Part shown: in pieces, positions 8,640 to 16,237 of the stretch | How the letters are laid out: each line of letters opens with the position of its first letter | Numbering within the stretch: the first letter of the stretch is position 1 | Assembly: GCA_020402865.1 (NCBI GenBank) | Contig: JADBYT010000006.1 | Location: forward strand, 1 to 64,000 | DNA: 64,000 nt | Direction: 5' to 3' | Source: Bacteroidota bacterium | GTDB lineage: Bacteria > Bacteroidota > Bacteroidia > Palsa-965 | Translations under genes and position numbers: made by a program | Notes under the pieces: generated by a model | Database searches by the model: none | Seen by the model: the letters and a program-made list of their open reading frames with translations, nothing else | Told to the model about the DNA's origin: nothing

Positions 8640-8879
8640 TTAGCCGTGAGCGGGGCATTTTTTGCAGCGCTTCTTCTCTTTCCAGGCTTTGCAGCACTTT
8701 TTTTTCTTCTTCAGCTCAATGGCAAATTGCTGCCACGAACAGCCAAAACAGGCAGGCGTAGTGTTTTCGGGAGAAATAGCCGGACGAAGCAGTTGAGGAT
8801 TCACGGTGCAAAGAACGGCCAGCCTGCCGGGAGCGACAATACCCAAAAGAGGGTAAATTGATCCCGGCAGACACTGCAA
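8640..8879 (-). CDS. Small Cys/Lys-rich protein, unknown function
   Basis: 79-codon frame whose last ~36 residues are striking: CFGCSW, then a run of five Lys, a Cys-Cys pair, and a closing CKKCP segment, i.e. two CxxC pairs plus CC in a basic tail. This composition is unlikely as an accidental translation and suggests a metal- or nucleic-acid-binding peptide. The start is uncertain: the first in-frame ATG (8879) gives an unremarkable N-terminus, and a GTG within the frame could give about 54 residues. It lies between a minus-strand gene and a divergent promoter. Confidence 0.45.
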   Translation of the reverse strand: MQCLPGSIYPLLGIVAPGRLAVLCTVNPQLLRPAISPENTTPACFGCSWQQFAIELKKKKKCCKAWKEKKRCKKCPAHG

Positions 8880-8890
8880 TGCTAACTTTG
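8858..8890 (+). promoter_or_regulatory. Promoter of DAHP synthase gene
   Basis: TTG at 8858-8860, 22-nt spacer, TAACTTTG at 8883-8890, matching the Bacteroidota -33/-7 consensus with a slightly long spacer. The start of transcription would fall near 8896, about 44 nt before the ATG at 8940, which argues against the GTG at 8916 as sole start. Confidence 0.6.
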
Positions 8891-8939
8891 CAAGCCACCG
8901 GGTACAACACTTGCCGTGTTTACCTGTTATTTAGATACT

Positions 8940-10040
8940 ATGCCTGATACCCGTCTTGACCTCGATCTTGAACCCGTAAGCCACTGGTTGCCTGCACGGT
9001 GGAAGAAAATACTGATTACAGGGCCTTGCGGCGCCGAAAGCGAAGCACAGGTGCTTGAAACAGCCCGTGGTATTGCCGCACACGGACAAGCCTCATTATT
9101 CAGGGCGGGTGTGTGGAAACCGCGTACACGTCCGGGCGCATTTGAAGGCATGGGCGAAGCGGCGCTGGAATGGCTGAAAATGGTAAAAGCCGAAACCGGT
9201 TTGCCCGTAACCGTTGAGGTAGCTACGGCCGCACACACTGAGCTGGCGCTCAAAGCCGGCATTGATGTGTTGTGGATTGGTGCACGCACTACGGTTAATC
9301 CGTTTTCGGTACAGGAAATTGCGGATGCGCTGGCTGGCAGCAATGTGCCTGTACTGGTAAAAAATCCGGTTAATCCTGATCTCATGCTCTGGTTTGGCGC
9401 CCTCGAACGGCTTAACCGCGCCGGCATCCGCAAACTGGGCGCTATTCACCGTGGCTTCAGCACCGGCACCAAAACACAATACCGCAATGCCCCGCTCTGG
9501 GAAATGGCCATTGCCCTTCGCAGCGCCTGCCCTGCCCTGCCCCTGATTTGCGATCCCAGCCACATCAGCGGCCGCCGCGATCTGATTGAACCGGTGTCGC
9601 AGCAGGCACTTGATCTGGACATGGACGGACTGATGATTGAAACGCACCGCGACCCAGCTACTGCGCTCAGCGATGCCGCACAGCAACTCACGCCCACACT
9701 GTTGCAGCTGCTGCTTCAGAAATTAGTGGTGCGCGACAAAGGCTGCAGTGATGCCAATTTTGGTCATCAGCTCAACTCGCTGCGCACGGTAATCGACGAT
9801 ATTGATGCCGAAATGGTGCAGGCGCTTGCCCGGCGTATGCAGGTGGTGGAAGAAATTGGCAGCTACAAAAAAGAGCACGGCGTTACCATACTTCAAATCG
9901 AACGCTGGCTGCATATCCTGCAAACACGCACCGCACAGGGCGAAGCACTTGGCCTTGATAAAGATATTATTGCAGAACTCTGTCAGCTGCTTCACAAAGC
10001 ATCCATTCGCAGACAAACGGAAGTGATGAACAGGGGGTGA
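8940..10040 (+). CDS. Bifunctional DAHP synthase / chorismate mutase
   Basis: 366 residues from ATG 8940 (MPDTRLDLDL); a GTG at 8916 would add eight residues. N-terminal domain ~20-260 is a KDO8P/DAHP synthase-type barrel (ITGPCGAESEAQ, FRAGVWKPRTRPGAFEG, VLVKNPVNPD, CDPSHISGRR). C-terminal ~275-366 is an AroQ-type chorismate mutase (LRTVIDDIDAEMVQALARRM, VEEIGSYKK). The fusion joins the first step of the shikimate pathway to the committed step toward phenylalanine and tyrosine, and often makes the synthase prephenate-sensitive. It stands alone here. Confidence 0.92.
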   Translation: MPDTRLDLDLEPVSHWLPARWKKILITGPCGAESEAQVLETARGIAAHGQASLFRAGVWKPRTRPGAFEGMGEAALEWLKMVKAETGLPVTVEVATAAHTELALKAGIDVLWIGARTTVNPFSVQEIADALAGSNVPVLVKNPVNPDLMLWFGALERLNRAGIRKLGAIHRGFSTGTKTQYRNAPLWEMAIALRSACPALPLICDPSHISGRRDLIEPVSQQALDLDMDGLMIETHRDPATALSDAAQQLTPTLLQLLLQKLVVRDKGCSDANFGHQLNSLRTVIDDIDAEMVQALARRMQVVEEIGSYKKEHGVTILQIERWLHILQTRTAQGEALGLDKDIIAELCQLLHKASIRRQTEVMNRG

Positions 10041-10121
10041 TATCTGACTAATACAAACTATACACAAATAATTTTTTTATACTTAGTAATTAAACAATAA
10101 AATAGTCGTATTCATACTTAA

Positions 10122-10151
10122 TTGAATATTATCGGAAAAACGGTAGTATTG
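10122..10151 (+). promoter_or_regulatory. Possible promoter of the HsdR-N protein
   Basis: TTG at 10122-10124, 19-nt spacer, TAGTATTG at 10144-10151 (one mismatch to TAnnTTTG). It lies in a conspicuously AT-rich stretch (10041-10179) just before the gene at 10180. Confidence 0.4.
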
Positions 10152-10179
10152 TAGAAAATAACCTACACAACTACCCACA

Positions 10180-11280
10180 ATGGATTTCAAAGACCAGATC
10201 AAACAGATCGGCGAACGCGCCGTAAAACTCCGCGACCAGATTCTAACCGAAGAGGCAACCAAAAACGCATTGGTCATGCCAATGTTGCAGGCATTGGGCT
10301 ACGACATATTCAATCCACTAGAAGTGGTTCCCGAATTTATTTCTGATGTAGGTCTTAAAAAGGGGGAGAAGATTGACTATGCAATAATGAAAGATAATCT
10401 TCCCGTGCTGCTCGTTGAATGCAAGCACTGGTCAAAAAACCTTGACCTGCACGATGGACAATTGCTCCGCTATTTCCACGTATCAAAATCACGTTTCGGT
10501 GTGCTTACCAACGGAATCGTTTATCGTTTCTATTCCGATCTGGTTGAGACAAATAAAATGGATGAAAAACCGTTTCTTGAATTTTCGGTAATTGATATTA
10601 AAGAGAATCAACTTGAAGAACTCAAGAAATTTCACAAATCCTATTTCGATATCGAAAACATTATCAGCGCAGCAAGTGAATTGAAATATATGAATGAGCT
10701 AAGAAGCCTCATTTCCGCCGAGTTTACCAATCCCGGCGAAAATTTTGTACGTCATTTTGCGAAACAGGTTTATCCCGGTATGATTACAGCAAAAGTACTT
10801 GATCAGTTTACTACACTTACCCGAAAATCAATGCAGATCTATATTTCGGACATTATTACTGAACGCCTCAAAACAGCTCTTTCCAATGAGAATGAAACGG
10901 TAAAATCAGAAACGATATCAACTGCTGAAATACCCGAACAAAAATCAAAAATTACAACCACCGAAGAAGAACTTGAGGCCTACCTGATTGTAAAATCTGT
11001 ATTGCGACTGTTGATAAGCCCTAATCGCATTCATTACCGCGATGCACAATCGTACTTTTCGATTTTGCTGGATGATAACAACAGGAAACCGGTTTGCCGA
11101 TTTTATCTCGAAGGTGAAAAGAAACAGATTTCATTCCTTGATGCGCAGAAAAAGGAAACGAAATACGAACTAAAATCACTGAACGATATTTATTCGTATT
11201 CCGAACAGCTTACTTCAGCAGCAGTCATGTACGACCAGACAAAAGAAGGTAATCAGGATCCCGAAAATACAGGGAACTGA
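10180..11280 (+). CDS. Stand-alone HsdR N-terminal domain (PD-(D/E)XK nuclease-like) protein
   Basis: 366 residues. Residues ~20-170 match the N-terminal nuclease domain of type I restriction HsdR subunits as found in stand-alone proteins (COG4748 type): MPMLQALGYDIFNP, then the candidate metal-binding set Asp66 (KIDYAI), Glu80 and Lys82 (LLVECKHW), and HDGQLLRYF. The C-terminal ~260-366 is a separate Lys/Glu-rich segment of unknown fold. There is no helicase and no hsdM or hsdS partner nearby. More AT-rich than its neighbours, which fits acquisition by transfer. A role in defence or DNA repair is possible but unproven. Its stop is 2 nt from that of the convergent CotH gene. Confidence 0.75.
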   Translation: MDFKDQIKQIGERAVKLRDQILTEEATKNALVMPMLQALGYDIFNPLEVVPEFISDVGLKKGEKIDYAIMKDNLPVLLVECKHWSKNLDLHDGQLLRYFHVSKSRFGVLTNGIVYRFYSDLVETNKMDEKPFLEFSVIDIKENQLEELKKFHKSYFDIENIISAASELKYMNELRSLISAEFTNPGENFVRHFAKQVYPGMITAKVLDQFTTLTRKSMQIYISDIITERLKTALSNENETVKSETISTAEIPEQKSKITTTEEELEAYLIVKSVLRLLISPNRIHYRDAQSYFSILLDDNNRKPVCRFYLEGEKKQISFLDAQKKETKYELKSLNDIYSYSEQLTSAAVMYDQTKEGNQDPENTGN

Positions 11281-11282
11281 TT

Positions 11283-13382
11283 TCAATTCCCTTTCACCAC
11301 CCGCTGCACACGCACCACATTACCGGTTTGCACACGCAGCAGATACACACCCGCAGGCAGCTGCGACGCATCAATGCTTACTGTTTGCAAACCTGTGTTT
11401 AGCTGCTGCAGCGGCGTAATAAGCACTGTGCGCCCCGCCAGATCGGTAAAAGAAATTTCTACCGGCGATGCCTGTGCAACATCAAGCTGCACATTGAGCA
11501 AGCCCGTAAACGGATTGGGATAAACCGTCACACTGCCCTGCGGTGTGGCGGTTTCGTTTACCGAAGTAAGGTTACAGCCATTCATATTGCCGGGCATATT
11601 GGCATCAAGAAACGCCAGACGCAAACGGATAAACTGCTTCAGCCTGTCAATCTCTTCCTGATACGATTGTGCAGGCGGATCCACTTCGGGCGCTCCGGTG
11701 GCCTGCCCCATGTGGCCCCAGTAATCGTAATGCCGCTGCTGCGCTTCGTTTACCAAAGCAGCTACCGAATCCATATAATTGAACAAATAGGTGGTATCTA
11801 ATACAGTTTCGCGAAGTTCAAACCAGCGGCAGTGGAGCTGATTGGCGAAATTGGTGTCCTGCAACAAACGCACATACCACGCCGGCGAATTCACATCGGG
11901 CGAACAGTCGTTTACCAGATAAGACCAGCCGGAGCCATCAGTCATTTGCGAATTTACACAGCCCGGAATATTCTTCCACGCCCAGTCGAAATCCCAAACC
12001 GGGCCGGCTTTCATTTTACCGATGGTGCCGTTTGCATTATCTTTTTCCTTATAATAATAACAGCTTTTCTTGTGCCCGTCCACATTGCGAGAAAGTTCAT
12101 TTACAATCCAGTAATCCATAAATGAGCGCACACTGATGTATTTGCGGTAGCCCACAGCCGTATCGGCAAAAGCCGCTCCGTAGAGTGCAGTTTCGTAATC
12201 GTTTACGAATGTCTGAATGTAAGTTTGCTGCTGGGGTACAAGGTCGGCCGGATCGGGATATACATACACCATGTGTACATCCATGTTCGGGTAGCCGATG
12301 GGCGAAAAACCAAGCTGCCAGGAATTGGCATTGTCCCAGTAATCTGTTTTCAGCATGTAACCGCCTGATACATCGGGCCAGGTGGTTTCGTTCGGATCGA
12401 GACGGGCAATATCCACGCGGTTTGCATCGCGTTTAATTGTTTCGCAAAGCAGATATACGCCCTGATATTCGCCGTTGAGCACCACTTCAACCAGCCTTGC
12501 GCGCGGGGCATAGTGGCCGGTTTTGTCAAACACATCAAACGCCAGCAAATTACGCATAAACGATTTGTCGTTGTAGTTGGCCAGCAGCGCCCAGTCGTTT
12601 TCCGAGGGCATTCCCAGCAACGGTACATTGAGTGAGTTGCCATTCACATCACGCGTTTCAATGCCGTAAGGTTTTTGCGGGAGAATGGCCGAATAGTTGC
12701 CACGAATATCAATTCCGATTTTCCCGTTATAATCGTTAAACGGATCGGTAAGGTAGTTGCGCACACTGGGACCGTTGTAGATAATTCCCATATCGGCCAT
12801 AATTTTCGGGCCCTGCGGGATGGGCTGGTTGTTTGTGTTGAGTACAACAATAGGCAGATTGGAAGAAGAAAAACCCAAGTTGCTGGCCGGATTGTTGCCA
12901 AACGTGAGTGACCAGCTGATTACATTGCCCACATCACCGCCATATAAATCAGTGATGCGCAGTGTCCAGTTTCCGTTGCCGTTTTGTCCGTTGTTTATAC
13001 GCCCCATGAAACCCTGCGGAACATAGCTGCCGGTAAACGGAGGCGAACCCAGCGTGATGCTGGTGGAGGCAGTTTCGTTAAAACAGGTATTGGTGAAATT
13101 ATCGCCCGACCCGCCCTGCTCGCGTGAAAGCGTGATGGTAGTGCTATCAGGCGCAAGCAATTCAATGAGCAGATCACCGTCGTAGGTATGCGTGAGATTG
13201 ATGCACACGGTTTCAAGACCAAATGCAGCCGTGTCAATGGTAGCCGGAGAAAGGCCTGACACGTTACAGTTAAATGAATTTACGGCCAGGTCATTAATTG
13301 CGCCGCCGGTGCCGTTGTAGGTTTGGGCACGAAGCGGAACTAAACAGCCAAGACAGAGAATGAACGCGAAAAGGTGTTTCAT
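11283..13382 (-). CDS. Secreted P-domain / CotH-kinase / T9SS protein (copy 1)
   Basis: 699 residues. Signal peptide ends LRAQ (~20). Proprotein convertase P-domain ~25-165 (GLETVCINLTHTYDGDL, NNGQNGNGNWTLRITD). CotH kinase domain ~180-600 (KPYGIETRDVNGN, LNGEYQGVYLLCETIKRD, GGYMLKTD, and the metal-site-like WDFDWAWKN). T9SS type A domain ~615-699 (VYPNPFTG, PAGVYLLRV). CotH kinases phosphorylate spore-coat proteins in Bacillus; this homologue would act outside the cell on unknown targets. Most diverged of the four copies and separated from the other three by the BNR protein. Its start region is divergent from the gene at 13508. Confidence 0.88.
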   Translation of the reverse strand: MKHLFAFILCLGCLVPLRAQTYNGTGGAINDLAVNSFNCNVSGLSPATIDTAAFGLETVCINLTHTYDGDLLIELLAPDSTTITLSREQGGSGDNFTNTCFNETASTSITLGSPPFTGSYVPQGFMGRINNGQNGNGNWTLRITDLYGGDVGNVISWSLTFGNNPASNLGFSSSNLPIVVLNTNNQPIPQGPKIMADMGIIYNGPSVRNYLTDPFNDYNGKIGIDIRGNYSAILPQKPYGIETRDVNGNSLNVPLLGMPSENDWALLANYNDKSFMRNLLAFDVFDKTGHYAPRARLVEVVLNGEYQGVYLLCETIKRDANRVDIARLDPNETTWPDVSGGYMLKTDYWDNANSWQLGFSPIGYPNMDVHMVYVYPDPADLVPQQQTYIQTFVNDYETALYGAAFADTAVGYRKYISVRSFMDYWIVNELSRNVDGHKKSCYYYKEKDNANGTIGKMKAGPVWDFDWAWKNIPGCVNSQMTDGSGWSYLVNDCSPDVNSPAWYVRLLQDTNFANQLHCRWFELRETVLDTTYLFNYMDSVAALVNEAQQRHYDYWGHMGQATGAPEVDPPAQSYQEEIDRLKQFIRLRLAFLDANMPGNMNGCNLTSVNETATPQGSVTVYPNPFTGLLNVQLDVAQASPVEISFTDLAGRTVLITPLQQLNTGLQTVSIDASQLPAGVYLLRVQTGNVVRVQRVVKGN

Positions 13383-13413
13383 GAGCAGCTGAAGTTGTGG
13401 AAAGGGAGCTATG

Positions 13414-13421
13414 TAAAGATA
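13414..13421 (-). promoter_or_regulatory. Promoter -7 box of CotH copy 1
   Basis: Minus-strand TATCTTTA, 32 nt before the ATG at 13382; resembles TAnnTTTG. No clear -33 TTG at the ideal spacing. Confidence 0.4.
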
Positions 13422-13442
13422 AGATTATGCAAATGTGAATAG

Positions 13443-13470
13443 TTGTTTCGCATAATTTTTCTTATTTTCA
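13443..13470 (+). promoter_or_regulatory. Possible promoter of BNR-repeat protein
   Basis: TTG at 13443-13445, 17-nt spacer, TATTTTCA at 13463-13470, 37 nt before the ATG at 13508. Two mismatches to the -7 consensus. Confidence 0.35.
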
Positions 13471-13507
13471 CTGCTACATCTCCCACTCTTTTATAAATCA
13501 TTCTCTC

Positions 13508-16168
13508 ATGAAACGCATATTACTTGCTATTGCTGTGCTTTTTGCTGCCGTTCAGGCCAATGCACAAAAACCATTTGCGGTAAAAAATCCGGGCGATGCA
13601 CGTTCGTTCAATGAACACCAGCGGCAATACAATGCCTGGAAAGACAGCACCGATCTTCGATCAGCCAAACACTGGAAGGCACACGCCCGCTGGATGGCTG
13701 ATGAGCAACTGCATCTCGGTGCTAATGGTGAGCCGGTTGATCCTTCAGGTTACATTGCCGCCGCTGTTGATCATTCGGCGCAGCAGCAGGCTATGCAGAA
13801 TGCGCGTTTCAGCAGCACAGGCTGGTATCCGTTCGGACCCAATGCCGTGCCGCAAAACAACACGGGCTACATGGAAAACGGCATTGGCCGTATAAACTGC
13901 ATTGCCTTTCATCCTAGCGCTGCCAACACCTACTTTGTGGGCGTGGCGCAGGGCGGTGTGTGGAAAACTACCGATAACGGTAATACATGGACGCCCCTCA
14001 CCGACAACCTTCCGATTACACGCATCAGCGATATTGCCATTGACCCGGTGAACCCGAACACCATGTACATTTCGGTTGGCGATTATGCCTATATCGACTT
14101 CGGCAACCTTGTGTTCGGGCGAAAGCGCCACTCGCATTACGGCATTGGCGTGTATAAAACCACCGACGGCGGACTTACCTGGCAACCTACCGGACTTACG
14201 TACCAGCTTACAGATGGCGATGCTTCACTCATACGCAAAGTACTGGTGCATCCGTCAAACACCAATACATTGCTGGCCTGCGGTGTGAGCGGCATGTTTC
14301 GCAGCACCGACGGCGGCGCAACATGGAGCACGCAGCTCGACTCGCTGTTCTGGGATCTTGTGGCCGATCCTACACAGCCCAATGTAGTGTATGCCGCCAC
14401 CGGCTGGCTCAGCTTTTCAAACATCGGCAATGCTGCCATCTATAAATCAACCGACTTCGGTGTAACCTGGACCATGCTTAACACCGGTATTCCGGCCACG
14501 GGCTCGGTACAGCGTATCAAGCTCGCCGTAGCGCCATCAGACAACAACCGCATTTACGCCCTCGCTGTTGATCAGTTTCGCGGCTACTACGGTATGTACA
14601 AATCATCCAATGCCGGAAACACGTGGACGTTTTTGCCACCCACGCTGAACATTCTCGAAGCCGGCGAAGGCTCCGGGCAGGGCGGACAAGGCACATACGA
14701 TCTTGCGTTGCTTGTGCATCCTACCAATGCCAACACGGTGTACACAGGCGGTATCAATCTGTGGGGTTCGGTTGATGGTGCCGTTTCGTTTAACCCGATC
14801 AGCCACTGGACACTTTACTACGGCCCCACATTGCACGGCGATATTCATTTCCTCGAACGGCAACCCCTTACGGGAAATATTTTCTGCTGCAACGACGGTG
14901 GCATTTACCGCACCACAAATGTGCAGATCAGCACATGGAATGATGCCAACAATGGGGTGCCCTGGCCCACGCAATGGACAAACATCAGCAACGGCATGCA
15001 GGTTACTTCGTTTTACCGCCTCTCTGCACCAAGAAACGGACTCGTTAACGTGGTGGCCGGCGCGCAGGATAATGCCACTTTTTATTACGATGGTTCGGCA
15101 TGGTCAACCGTTTATGGCGGCGATGGAATGGACAACCTGATGCACCCCACTTCGGCATCCACGTTTTTTGCCTCGTCGCAATACGGCTATTTTGACCTGA
15201 CTTACGACGGACAAAATTTTGTGGGCATTCCGCTTACGCAGGGCGGCAATGGCGAATGGGTTACACCTATTACACAAAACGGGGCAGGAACCGTATATAT
15301 CGGCTTCCGCGATGTAATGATGAGTACTGATTTCGGTAATTCGTGGACTCAAATCTCTAGCTTCCCGCAGCAGTTTTATACGCCCGAAATTTCGGCCATT
15401 GCAGCATCCAACAGCAATTCACAAACCGTAATTGCATCTACACGTGTACGCTACGAGTACAGTCTTCCGTCGGCGTTTTATATCACTACCAACAACGGTA
15501 ACACATGGACCACAATTACCGGGCTACCCGATTCGCTTTATTGCACGGGACTTGAGTTTGACGAAAACAACAGCAGTATTGTGTATGCCTGCTTTGCCGG
15601 TTTCAGCGCCGGAAACAAAGTGTTTAAAAGCACAAACGGTGGCGCAAGCTGGACCAACATCAGCTACAACCTGCCTAATATTCCGGTAAACTGCATCAAA
15701 TATATTCCTGCCAGCGGAGGCAAAATGATAATCGCCACTGATATTGGTGTTTATACCTTACAGCCCAATGCCACACAATGGCAAAACGAAAGCACCGGCC
15801 TGCCCAACGTAATTGCCAGCGATATTGATATTGATCCCAGCACCAACACCATTTACCTGAGCACATTCGGCCGTGGTATCTGGGCTGCGCCGCTCAGCGG
15901 ATTTACATCCGTAACCACGGTTAGCATGGCTGCGCCCGAACTTTATCCCTCACTCAACAATGGTTTGTTTACCATTCAGCTTCCTGAATCGCTCGCCGGA
16001 CAGGCGCTCACGCTTGATGTAATTGATGTGATGGGTCGAACAGTGAACACACAGCCGCTAACCGGCAGCAGCCGCCACGAGCTGAATCTTCTGCTTGCGC
16101 CCGGCCAGTATGTTGCCCGTATTTCGGGGAACAATTATGTGGGCGTGAAACAGTTTGTAGTACAGTAA
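13508..16168 (+). CDS. Secreted BNR/Asp-box beta-propeller protein with T9SS tail
   Basis: 886 residues. Signal peptide 1-19 (VQANAQ). The body carries many Asp-box repeats of the S/T-x-D-x-G-x-T-W type (KTTDNGNTW, KTTDGGLTW, RSTDGGATW, KSTDFGVTW, KSSNAGNTW, KSTNGGASW), giving one or two beta-propellers as in sialidase, sortilin or xyloglucanase folds. The C-terminus (~805-886) is a T9SS type A-like domain (LYPSLNNGLFTIQL, LAPGQYVARISG) without a strict PNP turn. No catalytic residues can be assigned, so it may be a binding protein rather than an enzyme. It sits between the CotH copies, convergent with copy 2. Confidence 0.85.
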   Translation: MKRILLAIAVLFAAVQANAQKPFAVKNPGDARSFNEHQRQYNAWKDSTDLRSAKHWKAHARWMADEQLHLGANGEPVDPSGYIAAAVDHSAQQQAMQNARFSSTGWYPFGPNAVPQNNTGYMENGIGRINCIAFHPSAANTYFVGVAQGGVWKTTDNGNTWTPLTDNLPITRISDIAIDPVNPNTMYISVGDYAYIDFGNLVFGRKRHSHYGIGVYKTTDGGLTWQPTGLTYQLTDGDASLIRKVLVHPSNTNTLLACGVSGMFRSTDGGATWSTQLDSLFWDLVADPTQPNVVYAATGWLSFSNIGNAAIYKSTDFGVTWTMLNTGIPATGSVQRIKLAVAPSDNNRIYALAVDQFRGYYGMYKSSNAGNTWTFLPPTLNILEAGEGSGQGGQGTYDLALLVHPTNANTVYTGGINLWGSVDGAVSFNPISHWTLYYGPTLHGDIHFLERQPLTGNIFCCNDGGIYRTTNVQISTWNDANNGVPWPTQWTNISNGMQVTSFYRLSAPRNGLVNVVAGAQDNATFYYDGSAWSTVYGGDGMDNLMHPTSASTFFASSQYGYFDLTYDGQNFVGIPLTQGGNGEWVTPITQNGAGTVYIGFRDVMMSTDFGNSWTQISSFPQQFYTPEISAIAASNSNSQTVIASTRVRYEYSLPSAFYITTNNGNTWTTITGLPDSLYCTGLEFDENNSSIVYACFAGFSAGNKVFKSTNGGASWTNISYNLPNIPVNCIKYIPASGGKMIIATDIGVYTLQPNATQWQNESTGLPNVIASDIDIDPSTNTIYLSTFGRGIWAAPLSGFTSVTTVSMAAPELYPSLNNGLFTIQLPESLAGQALTLDVIDVMGRTVNTQPLTGSSRHELNLLLAPGQYVARISGNNYVGVKQFVVQ

Positions 16169-16183
16169 ACGTTACTACACAAA

Positions 16184-16215
16184 AAATGCCGGTCAGTACG
16201 TGCTGTCCGGCATTT
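16184..16215. terminator. Bidirectional terminator between BNR and CotH genes
   Basis: Nine-bp stem 16184-16192 with 16207-16215, extendable past one mismatch by three inner pairs, with A-rich left and T-rich right flanks. It lies between the convergent stops at 16168 and 16238 and can serve both strands. Confidence 0.75.
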
Positions 16216-16237
16216 ATTATTTCAATGATTTTACATG

